Shown: in pieces, positions 8,543-14,852 of the stretch | How the letters are laid out: every line of letters starts with the position of its first letter | Position numbering within the stretch: the first letter of the stretch is position 1 | Assembly (NCBI GenBank): GCA_963605415.1 | Contig: CAVCUL010000005.1 | Location: 1-64,000 of the forward strand | Reading direction: 5' to 3' | DNA length: 64,000 bases | Source of the DNA: CAG-217 sp963605415 | Lineage (GTDB): Bacteria > Bacillota > Clostridia > Oscillospirales > Acutalibacteraceae | Program-made: the position numbers and the translations under genes | Notes under the pieces: model-generated | Seen by the model: only the letters and a program-made list of their open reading frames with translations | What the model was told of the DNA's origin: nothing | Database searches by the model: none

Positions 8543-9385
8543 CTAAATTATCAAGTGCATATTTTCCATACGGCGGCGGTGCTCCGTACCTGTTGAGATA
8601 ATATAAATTCGGGTCGTATTGATACTGCCGTGACCGAGAATATCCGCAAGCTTTGCAATATCTTTTTCAATCCCATAAAATGTGCGTGCAAACAAATGAC
8701 GTAAATTATGTGGAAACACCTTTTGCGGATTGACGTTAGCATCTTTGCACAATGCTTTCATTTCTCGCCAAATATTCGTGCGGTTTATTGGTTTGCCGCT
8801 TTTCGTTACAAAAATCATACTGCTTTTTATTCCTTGCTCTGCTGCCCAGCGGAGCAATTTTTGTTTTAGTTCTTTCACGATAAAAACCGAGCGTGTTTTT
8901 GCCTTGCAGTTTACGATTGCTTCACTTTGCTTTACCGCCTCAACCGTGATATATTGCAACTCACTGACACGGATGCCCGTGGCACATATCGTTTGAATAA
9001 TTAAATTAAGTCTTTGATTTTTCTTTTGTTTTGCCGCTTGACACAGTCGCTTGTATTCTTCTTTTGTCAGTTCTTTTTCTTCCGAACAGAAAACTTGCTG
9101 TTGTAATTTTAGTGATTTAACTCTCAAATCAAACCAATTCAGAAAAGCAAATAAACTGTTGATACTTGCAAGCATTGAGTTCACACTGCGAACAGCATAT
9201 TTTTCTTGCAAGTGATTTTTGTAAGCGATAACAATTTCTTTTGTAACGACCTCGTCTTGTGAATAAACCGAAAACGCTTTCACATCACGAATATATTTTT
9301 CAATCGTTGCTGTACTTTTCTCTTGCAACTCTAAATTTTTCTTGAAATCATCAATAATATCTTCTGTTAAAATTCGTCCTTCCAT
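8543..9385 (-). CDS. Tyrosine recombinase, probable invertase of the adjacent promoter segment
   Basis: A 280-residue phage-integrase-family recombinase. An N-terminal SAM-like core-binding domain (about residues 6-90) is followed by the catalytic domain with Arg139 (TGIRVSEL), Lys161/163, HNLRH (His226, Arg229), His252 in LGHGS, and the probable nucleophile Tyr261 (TTRIYI). The set is complete, so the enzyme should be active. The start at 9385 is chosen because GGAGG lies 8 bp upstream; an ATG at 9415 in the same frame has no such site. At 280 residues it is nearer to XerC/D or RecV-type single-site enzymes than to the integrase at 12186, which has an extra N-terminal arm-binding domain. Its stop codon lies only 35 bp from the right inverted site. 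It could instead be an element integrase, but it does not adjoin a tRNA gene. Confidence 0.85.
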   Translation of the reverse strand: MEGRILTEDIIDDFKKNLELQEKSTATIEKYIRDVKAFSVYSQDEVVTKEIVIAYKNHLQEKYAVRSVNSMLASINSLFAFLNWFDLRVKSLKLQQQVFCSEEKELTKEEYKRLCQAAKQKKNQRLNLIIQTICATGIRVSELQYITVEAVKQSEAIVNCKAKTRSVFIVKELKQKLLRWAAEQGIKSSMIFVTKSGKPINRTNIWREMKALCKDANVNPQKVFPHNLRHLFARTFYGIEKDIAKLADILGHGSINTTRIYIISTGTEHRRRMENMHLII

Positions 9386-9550
9386 TGTATTTACCTCCGA
9401 GTAAGTGTTAATCATATTGTACCCGAAAAGTATGAAAACAAAATTGTCGCTCTAAAAGGTTGTGGTATGTTACCTTGAACAGAACGACATTGCAAGTGTG
9501 ATTTTCTATATTCACCTTTGTATTTTTGATGGATAAACAATATAAAAGAT

Positions 9551-9585
9551 GAGGTTTGCCCTACAGCTTGGGCGAACCTCTTTTT
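9551..9585 (+). terminator. Rho-independent terminator in the decayed region
   Basis: GAGGTTTGCCC pairs with GGGCGAACCTC and is followed by TTTTT. No intact rightward gene precedes it. A short frame with coding character (CYLEQNDIASVIFYIHL, ending about 9530) may be the tail of a lost gene. Confidence 0.7.
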
Positions 9586-9612
9586 GCGTGAAAATAATTT
9601 GTAAATTTTTCT

Positions 9613-9660
9613 AAAAACACATCAACAAAACTTGAATTTTTCTCCGTATTATAGAGGGGT
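9613..9660 (+). repeat. Direct repeat, copy 1 (about 48 bp)
   Basis: AAAAACAC, then AATTTTTCTCCGTAT and TAGAGGG at fixed spacing. It is matched by 9707-9754 with an offset of 94 bp. The conserved TTTTTCTCCGTAT-TAGAGGG core looks like a protein-binding or promoter motif of a mobile element, but I cannot name it. Confidence 0.7.
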
Positions 9661-9706
9661 ATTTTTCATAGTGAAGTCAAATGTAAACAAGGTGTAAAGA
9701 AACTTG

Positions 9707-9754
9707 AAAAACACCCGAACAAAATTGAAATTTTTCTCCGTATAGTAGAGGGAG
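9707..9754 (+). repeat. Direct repeat, copy 2
   Basis: Second copy of the 9613-9660 repeat, with a few substitutions (ACCCG for ATCAA, AGTAG for TATAG). Confidence 0.7.
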
Positions 9755-9832
9755 TTTTTTGAACGGTGTCTTTTCTTTTTGGTTTTCACTTAGCAAAATA
9801 TTCTCTCGAATAATTTGGAAGGAGGTTTTCGT

Positions 9833-9912
9833 ATGCATAATCTATACACGGTCAACAAGATTTAGTGCACCGTGCTTTAGGGTTTATCGACAAAGAATAT
9901 GAAAAGCTTTGA
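9833..9912 (+). pseudogene. Broken short reading frame of a mobile element
   Basis: An AAGGAGG site precedes ATG at 9833, which opens MHNLYTVNKI and then hits TAG. A shifted frame continues HRALGFIDKEYEKL to a TGA at 9910-9912. The strong ribosome site followed by split frames suggests an eroded gene. From here to the next gene (9913-10318) I see only AT-rich sequence with a GGGCGTT/AACGCCC hairpin at about 10014-10039 and no credible gene. Confidence 0.4.
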
Positions 9913-10318
9913 TTTAGAAAAATTATGATTTTTGAAACGAAAATTGATGGCTTTTGAGTGGACTTTGAGGCGGATTTCAAACCGTCGATTTTAAAGCAGG
10001 ATAAAGGCGTATGATTTTCGGGCGTTGAAACGCCCGAAAACGCCGTCCGGCAAAGCCTGTCGGCTTTTCAATTCGTAATACTTTTGCGTATGATTTCAAA
10101 TTCGTATGCAGTTGAGCGTGTTTTTCGCAGAAAATCAAGGCTTTTGCGTATTCGGTCAAGCGTTGCCGTATGATAAACCTATTTTTGAAAAATCAGGCAA
10201 CGCTGTGAGCAAAAATTGGCGAATTCGCTCTGAAATAGAGTGACTCGTCGGACTTAAACTAAAAACGGCTTACAGACGATTTGTGCGAGTCTGTGAGCAA
10301 AGAAACGGAGGTGATAGA

Positions 10319-10522
10319 GTGTATAAAAACTTTGATGAAATGCCCGTAATGCTTTCAGTCAATCAAGCAGCGGAGGTGCTTGGTATATCCAATGTCAGTT
10401 TGTATAAGCTGATTGAAAAAGATAAATCATTCCCTGTTGTTCAGTTGGGCAGAAGAAAATCCATTCCAAAAGAACAACTTAAGAAATGGATTGATGAAAA
10501 ATCTAAAAACAGAAATGAATAA
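10319..10522 (+). CDS. Excisionase-like helix-turn-helix DNA-binding protein
   Basis: A 67-residue protein. Residues about 10-60 form a MerR-type/HTH_17 winged helix (LSVNQAAEVLGISNVSLYKLIEK ... VVQLGRRKSIPKEQLKKWI), the fold of small excisionases and element regulators. I place the start at GTG 10319, 8 bp after ACGGAGG; an upstream ATG at 10283 has no ribosome site. It sits ahead of the AbiE pair and the integrase at 12186, in the position Xis takes in many integrative elements, so a role in excision directionality is likely but inferred. It could also be a plain transcription regulator of the element. Confidence 0.75.
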   Translation: MYKNFDEMPVMLSVNQAAEVLGISNVSLYKLIEKDKSFPVVQLGRRKSIPKEQLKKWIDEKSKNRNE

Positions 10523-10548
10523 TTCAATTGATTCTGTTAAAAATACAC

Positions 10549-10585
10549 TTGACTTATATGCTTAATAATGATAATGTTTAAGCAT
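10549..10585 (+). promoter_or_regulatory. AbiE operon promoter with inverted-repeat operator
   Basis: TTGACT at 10549-10554, a 17-bp spacer and TAATGT at 10572-10577. A perfect inverted repeat, ATGCTTAA (10558-10565) and TTAAGCAT (10578-10585), brackets the -10 box. AbiEi antitoxins are known to repress their own promoter by binding inverted repeats, so this is the probable operator. Confidence 0.65.
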
Positions 10586-10603
10586 AATAGTAAGGTGATT
10601 AAA

Positions 10604-11197
10604 ATGACAAAAACAGAATTAATTGAAAAAATGTTGCTTGAAAACAACGGGTATCTATTAACCTCGCAAGTGGTTAATGCAGGAATTTCAAAAACATATT
10701 TTAAAGAAATTATTGATAAACTGCAATTGGAAAAAGTGGCACAAGGTATTTATATTACTCCCGACACTTGGGCAGATGAGTTATACATTGACTGTCTTGT
10801 GAGCAACACAATTATATTTTCCCACGAAACAGCCCTGTATCTACATGGAATTATGGAGCGAGAACCTGCAACTGTTTGTGTTACCGTTCCACGAACATAT
10901 AATGCAACTGCGTTAAGAAAAAAAGGATATAAAGTATCCGCCGTTACCAATGAACTTTTAGATTTAGGGAAAACAAAAGTTACAACCAATTACGGAAATG
11001 AAGTTCGTGTGTATGATATGGACAGAACCGTTTGCGATATTATAAAATCAAAAGACAAAATGGATATTCAGATTTTTCAAACAGCAATTAAGGAATATAT
11101 GAAAAGTAAAAATAAAAATCTAACTCATCTTATGCAATATGCAAAAGCATTGAAAATCGAAGATAAGGTGAGATTATACACGGAGGTGATGTTATGA
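10604..11197 (+). CDS. abiEi: AbiEi-family antitoxin (type IV toxin-antitoxin)
   Basis: A 197-residue antitoxin. The N-terminal winged helix (LIEKMLLENNGYLLTSQVVNAGISKTYFKEI) binds the operon's own promoter in the family; the C-terminal domain (about residues 75-197, with FSHETALYLHG and RVYDMDRTVCDII) is the antitoxin part. In type IV systems the antitoxin does not bind the toxin but counters its effect. The start at 10604 follows AAGGTG by a normal gap; an earlier in-frame ATG at 10568 lies within the promoter. Its stop overlaps the toxin start by 4 bp (ATGA), so translation is coupled. The inverted repeat 10558-10585 fits autoregulation. Confidence 0.85.
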   Translation: MTKTELIEKMLLENNGYLLTSQVVNAGISKTYFKEIIDKLQLEKVAQGIYITPDTWADELYIDCLVSNTIIFSHETALYLHGIMEREPATVCVTVPRTYNATALRKKGYKVSAVTNELLDLGKTKVTTNYGNEVRVYDMDRTVCDIIKSKDKMDIQIFQTAIKEYMKSKNKNLTHLMQYAKALKIEDKVRLYTEVML

Positions 11198-12063
11198 TTA
11201 AATCGACAAGACAATTAAAAGATAAAATGAATAACATAACAAACGGCAATTCAAAAATGTCCCAAACATTATTCAGAAATTACTTTATGGAAAGATTTCT
11301 TGAAAGGATTTCACTGTCAAAATACAATAATAACTTTGTTCTCAAAGGCGGAATGTTGGTAGCTTCAATGCTTGGACTTGATTCAAGAGCAACAATGGAT
11401 ATTGATACAAGTGTATTTTCAATTCCACTGACTGTTGAAAGTGCAAAGAACCTTATTGAAGAAATAGCCAAAATTGATATTGATGATAATGTAAGTTTTG
11501 AAGTTACCGATGCAGAAGAAATAATGGAAGAACATGATTATCACGGCGTAAGAATAAAACTTATTGCTAACTTTGGAACATTTAAGCAACCGATAAAAAT
11601 AGATATTTCAACAGGTGATGTTATTACCCCGTCAGCAGTTGAGTATAACTATAAGCTGATGCTTGAAGACCGTTTTATTCCATTACTTAGCTATAATTTG
11701 GAGACCTTACTTGCCGAAAAGCTTGAAACTATCATAGCAAGAAGTACGGCAAATACAAGAATGCGTGATTTTTATGATGTATATTTATTATCAAAAACAC
11801 AACACATAGATATGCAGAATTTAAAATCGGCATTGTATGAAACTGCAAAATCAAGAAATACGGATTTATCGGAAGAAAATGTTGAACTTATTTTAAACGA
11901 AATATCCGAAAGCAAGGCAATATTTGACAGCTGGGAAAAGTACAAAAGAGATAATTATTATGTTGAGAATTTTGATTGGATTGATGTAGTTAATGAATCA
12001 AGAGCGTTAATTGAAACAGCTCTTGAAATTGAGCAAGATCACGGCTTCGAAATGACAATGTAA
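11194..12063 (+). CDS. abiEii: AbiEii/AbiGii-family nucleotidyltransferase toxin
   Basis: A 289-residue toxin of the DNA polymerase beta-like nucleotidyltransferase superfamily. The family motifs are visible: KGG at residues 51-53 and the metal-binding MDID (Asp69, Asp71), then KIDIS at about 135 with the third acidic residue, and LLAEKLETIIAR as in other AbiEii proteins. Members of the family transfer nucleotides, in MenT relatives to tRNA acceptor ends, and arrest growth; AbiE was first described as a phage abortive-infection system. All motif residues appear intact. Overlap with the antitoxin gene shows one operon. It sits as cargo between the excisionase-like gene and the integrase, so it may stabilise the element, defend against phage, or both. 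Confidence 0.85.
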   Translation: MIKSTRQLKDKMNNITNGNSKMSQTLFRNYFMERFLERISLSKYNNNFVLKGGMLVASMLGLDSRATMDIDTSVFSIPLTVESAKNLIEEIAKIDIDDNVSFEVTDAEEIMEEHDYHGVRIKLIANFGTFKQPIKIDISTGDVITPSAVEYNYKLMLEDRFIPLLSYNLETLLAEKLETIIARSTANTRMRDFYDVYLLSKTQHIDMQNLKSALYETAKSRNTDLSEENVELILNEISESKAIFDSWEKYKRDNYYVENFDWIDVVNESRALIETALEIEQDHGFEMTM

Positions 12064-12185
12064 TATCTTATCAAGGTTTTTGAATCTTCGGATTTGAAAA
12101 CCTTTTTCTATATAAAAATATCTGGCTATTGAAAAAGGCTTGTGGTAATGTTTGAGTTGCCAAAAGCAGAAAGGAGGCTGTGTTT

Positions 12186-13361
12186 ATGGCAAGAAGAACA
12201 AAAGGCGAAGGAACACTTCGCAAAAGAAAAGACGGAAGATGGGAAGGTTGGTTTAACATCGGCAAAGATGAAAACGGCAAAACAAAACGAAAAAGCGTTA
12301 CCGCAAAAACCAAATCCGAATGTCAAGAAAAGCTGACCAAAGCCAAAGAAGAATATCTGAAAGAGCAGTCGGTGTTATCTTCTCACACTTACTTGACCAA
12401 TTCCGATCCCACGCTTAATGAATGGTACGAAATATGGATAAACACATTTTGCAAAAATGTGATCAAGGACTATACCGTAAACGGTTACGAGCAAAGGTTC
12501 AAAACCAACATCTTACCTGCGTTGGGTGATATGAAATTAAGCGAGCTGTCTACCGTAAACTGTCAGCAGTTTTTGGTGGGATTATTCAGTGACGGCAGGC
12601 AACGAGGCAGAGAGAAACACGGAAACGGATTGGCATATTACTCGGTAAAAGGGATAGAGAGAACACTCAGTTCTTGCCTTCAAAAAGCGGTGGATGAAGA
12701 TTTAATTCCAAAGAATCCCATATCAAAAGTGAAGTTGCCGAACTGCACAAAGCCTGAAATGAAAACACTGAAGAAAGAAGAATTAACAGCTTTCCTTGAA
12801 GAAACCAAGCGTTCTGGTTGCTATGAATTTTACTATCTTGAACTGACAACGGGTATGAGATTGGGCGAAATCTGTGCTTTGGAATGGAATGATTTAAGCC
12901 TTGAGGACAAAACGATAACGGTAAATAAGGCGGTACAAAAAATTAAAGGTGAGATAAAAATTAACACACCGAAAACAAAAAGCTCTATCAGAACGATAAG
13001 ATTATGTGATGAGTGTATTCGGTTATTAAGTGAGTTAAAAGCAAATCAAATACCAAAATCGAAATACATATTCCCATCATCTGTAACAGGCGGAATTAAA
13101 GACACTTCAGCCGTAACACGAAGATTACACAGAATACAAGACAGGGCAGGCGTGCCGAGAATACGCTTCCACGATTTACGACACAGTTTCGCCACCTTAT
13201 CCCTTGAACAAGGCATGGACATTAAAACAGTATCGCATATGTTAGGTCACACAGACGCAGGATTTACAATGAACACCTATATGCATGTAACGGATTCCAT
13301 GCAAGAAAATGTTGCAAACACAATGGGAAATTTACTCGGCGGAAATGCGGCAAATTCATAA
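12186..13361 (+). CDS. Tyrosine integrase of the genomic island
   Basis: A 391-residue Tn916/phage-type integrase. An N-terminal AP2-like arm-binding domain (KRKDGRWEGWFNIGKDENGKTKRKS, about 10-35) is followed by a core-binding domain (about 70-180) and the catalytic domain with Arg225 (TTGMRLGE), HDLRH (His329, Arg332), LGHT and Tyr365 (MNTYMHV). The start is set at ATG 12186, 8 bp after AGGAGG; GTG at 12180 is too close to that site. It ends about 150 bp from the 3' end of the tRNA-Thr gene, the classical position for an integrase beside its attachment site, and a terminator follows. All catalytic residues are present. The other element end is not recognisable in the window. Confidence 0.9.
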   Translation: MARRTKGEGTLRKRKDGRWEGWFNIGKDENGKTKRKSVTAKTKSECQEKLTKAKEEYLKEQSVLSSHTYLTNSDPTLNEWYEIWINTFCKNVIKDYTVNGYEQRFKTNILPALGDMKLSELSTVNCQQFLVGLFSDGRQRGREKHGNGLAYYSVKGIERTLSSCLQKAVDEDLIPKNPISKVKLPNCTKPEMKTLKKEELTAFLEETKRSGCYEFYYLELTTGMRLGEICALEWNDLSLEDKTITVNKAVQKIKGEIKINTPKTKSSIRTIRLCDECIRLLSELKANQIPKSKYIFPSSVTGGIKDTSAVTRRLHRIQDRAGVPRIRFHDLRHSFATLSLEQGMDIKTVSHMLGHTDAGFTMNTYMHVTDSMQENVANTMGNLLGGNAANS

Positions 13362-13406
13362 ATGGTCAATAGATGGTCTTGGACTGAAAATCGAATAAAC
13401 AAAAGA

Positions 13407-13440
13407 AATCTCACTCCGTAAAAAAGAGTGAGATTTTTTA
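13407..13440 (+). terminator. Terminator after the integrase
   Basis: AATCTCACTC (13407-13416) pairs with GAGTGAGATT (13426-13435) and is followed by a T-run. Confidence 0.8.
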
Positions 13441-13512
13441 TTACATATTGAATTTTGAAATTCATTTCTGAAAAAGAAAAAACCTGCGAAAACGCCGTGT
13501 TTACGCAGGTTT

Positions 13513-13588
13513 TGGAGCTACTGGTCGGACTCGAACCGACGGCCTGCGCATTACGAATGCGCTGCTCTACCAACTGAGCCACAGTAGC
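13513..13588 (-). tRNA. tRNA-Thr (anticodon CGT)
   Basis: A 76-nt cloverleaf read leftward from 13588. Acceptor GCTACTG pairs with CAGTAGC, the D-arm is GGCTCAGTTGGTAGAGC, the anticodon stem GCGCA/TGCGC encloses TTCGTAA (anticodon CGT), and the T-arm contains GGTTCGAGTCC. The CCA end is encoded at 13513-13515. Its 3' end faces the integrase and is the probable attachment core of the island. Confidence 0.95.
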
Positions 13589-13635
13589 ATTTGTTCAATT
13601 TTTCGCTTGCTTTGAGCCCAAATCGGCGAACAGCC

Positions 13636-13679
13636 TTCCGTTTACGAATGATCTGCTCTACCAACTGAGCCATATCAGC
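13636..13679 (-). pseudogene. Truncated tRNA-Thr remnant
   Basis: Read leftward from 13679: acceptor strand GCTGATA, an intact D-arm (GGCTCAGTTGGTAGAGC), the anticodon 5' stem and the loop TTCGTAA. The sequence then departs from a tRNA: no T-arm and no matching acceptor 3' strand follow. It is a 5' half of a second tRNA-Thr(CGT), broken at or just after the anticodon loop. Confidence 0.75.
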
Positions 13680-13788
13680 GTAGCGTACTGCGTCGCAGCA
13701 CGGCTAAAATTATACAATATTCCACAGAGAAAATCAAGACCCAAAATCACAACGCCGCTGAAAAAGTAAAAATTATATTGGTTCGACC

Positions 13789-14256
13789 TCACAAAATCTC
13801 CAGCAATTTGGAAAAGACAAATTCCACGGCAGATTTACGCACCTGGTTGCGCCCCAAATTGCCAAACCGGCAAGTATAGGTCTGCACCTGACTATTTATG
13901 CAAAAGCCAAAGCAAACCATGCCCACCGGTTTCTTGGGCGTAGCGCCGCCGGGACCGGCAATGCCGGTGATGCCTACGCCTACATCGCTCTCTGCCGTTT
14001 TCGCCACGCCCTGCGCCATTTGCGCTGCCACCTGTTCGCTGACTACACCGTGGTCTAAAATCGTATTTGCCTGCACACCCAAAAGCTGAATTTTCGCATC
14101 ATTTGCATAGGTTACAAAGCTGGCATTCAGCACCTTGGATGCATTGGCTGCATTCACCAGCGTACCGCAACACAGCCCGCCGGTGCAGGACTCGGCAAAC
14201 GAAATGGTATAGTTCAGCTGCATCAGTCGCTCCACAACCTGCTCCTCCAGCGTCAT
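13789..14256 (-). CDS. pncC: Nicotinamide-nucleotide amidohydrolase (CinA C-terminal domain)
   Basis: A 155-residue single-domain CinA/PncC protein, which in the family deamidates nicotinamide mononucleotide to nicotinate mononucleotide in the cytoplasmic pyridine nucleotide cycle. The family signatures are clear: SFAESCTGGLCCGTL near residues 19-33, and GVGITGIAGPGG followed by KPVGMVCFG near 92-116. The length fits stand-alone PncC rather than full CinA (about 410 residues), and no N-terminal MoCF domain is encoded nearby. The start at 14256 is followed by MTLEEQ and preceded by an AGAGGTGATGAC site. It is a single gene between the tRNA-Thr region and the rightward tRNA-Pro. Confidence 0.88.
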   Translation of the reverse strand: MTLEEQVVERLMQLNYTISFAESCTGGLCCGTLVNAANASKVLNASFVTYANDAKIQLLGVQANTILDHGVVSEQVAAQMAQGVAKTAESDVGVGITGIAGPGGATPKKPVGMVCFGFCINSQVQTYTCRFGNLGRNQVRKSAVEFVFSKLLEIL

Positions 14257-14331
14257 GTCATCACCTCTTTTGAATTCTAAAATTCAGTATAGTCCTTTTG
14301 CAAAAAAAATGCAACCATTCGAAAAAAAGAC

Positions 14332-14360
14332 TTGCAATATAAGGCCATTTATGCTATAGT
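14332..14360 (+). promoter_or_regulatory. tRNA-Pro promoter
   Basis: TTGCAA at 14332-14337, a 17-bp spacer and TATAGT at 14355-14360, 11 bp before the tRNA. Confidence 0.65.
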
Positions 14361-14371
14361 ATCTAAGCAAT

Positions 14372-14447
14372 CGGGGTGTGGCGCAGTTGGTAGCGCACTA
14401 GACTGGGGGTCTAGGGGCCGCAAGTTCAAGTCTTGTCACTCCGACCA
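14372..14447 (+). tRNA. tRNA-Pro (anticodon GGG)
   Basis: Acceptor CGGGGTG/CACTCCG, D-arm GGCGCAGTTGGTAGCGC, anticodon stem CTAGA/TCTAG enclosing CTGGGGG (anticodon GGG), and T-arm loop GTTCAAG. ACCA is encoded at the 3' end. A hairpin terminator, AAGGACGGCT/AGCCGTCCTT, follows at 14449-14476. Confidence 0.95.
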
Positions 14448-14479
14448 GAAGGACGGCTTTTTTAGCCGTCCTTTATTTC

Positions 14480-14799
14480 TTTCTGTTTCCATTTTTGACT
14501 TAAATAAGCCGAATTTTCGCTTGTATAAAAAATGGAAAGGCAAAAACTTCTGGCATAAGCCAAAATTCAATCACTTCCTTATGCAAACGAATTAAGCGAT
14601 GACAATCTTGAAAAAGAACTCAACCAAATCCAAAAGTGCAACAATCTGTATTATCATGCTCCTTGCAAATACAACTATGTCATGAAAAAGTACGAGAACA
14701 ACAAATCAAAGGATTCGGCAATTTGAAAGAGCGGCTTGAGCATTGAGTTCAGGCCGCTTTTGATGTTCTTCGACTTTTGTTCAGGGGTGCGGTACGGTG
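14480..14799 (+). other. AT-rich gap with gene remnant
   Basis: No intact gene. A short open stretch at about 14579-14726 reads YANELSDDNLEKELNQIQKC and then CKYNYVMKKYENNKSKDS before a stop, with base use like the accessory DNA to the left. It is probably a scrap of a mobile-element gene left by insertion near the tRNA-Pro. Confidence 0.4.
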
Positions 14800-14828
14800 T
14801 TGCAATCCTATTGAAATAATGATACAAT
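14800..14828 (+). promoter_or_regulatory. Promoter of the GH38-GH29 operon
   Basis: TTGCAA at 14800-14805, a 17-bp spacer and TACAAT at 14823-14828. A GGGGGGA ribosome site and the GH38 ATG follow at 14853. Confidence 0.65.
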
Positions 14829-14852
14829 GACCACATAAGGGGGGACTTCCTA

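Noticed and set aside
9977..10159. 60-residue minus-strand frame
   Set aside because: No ribosome site or family features; it lies in decayed DNA with a hairpin.
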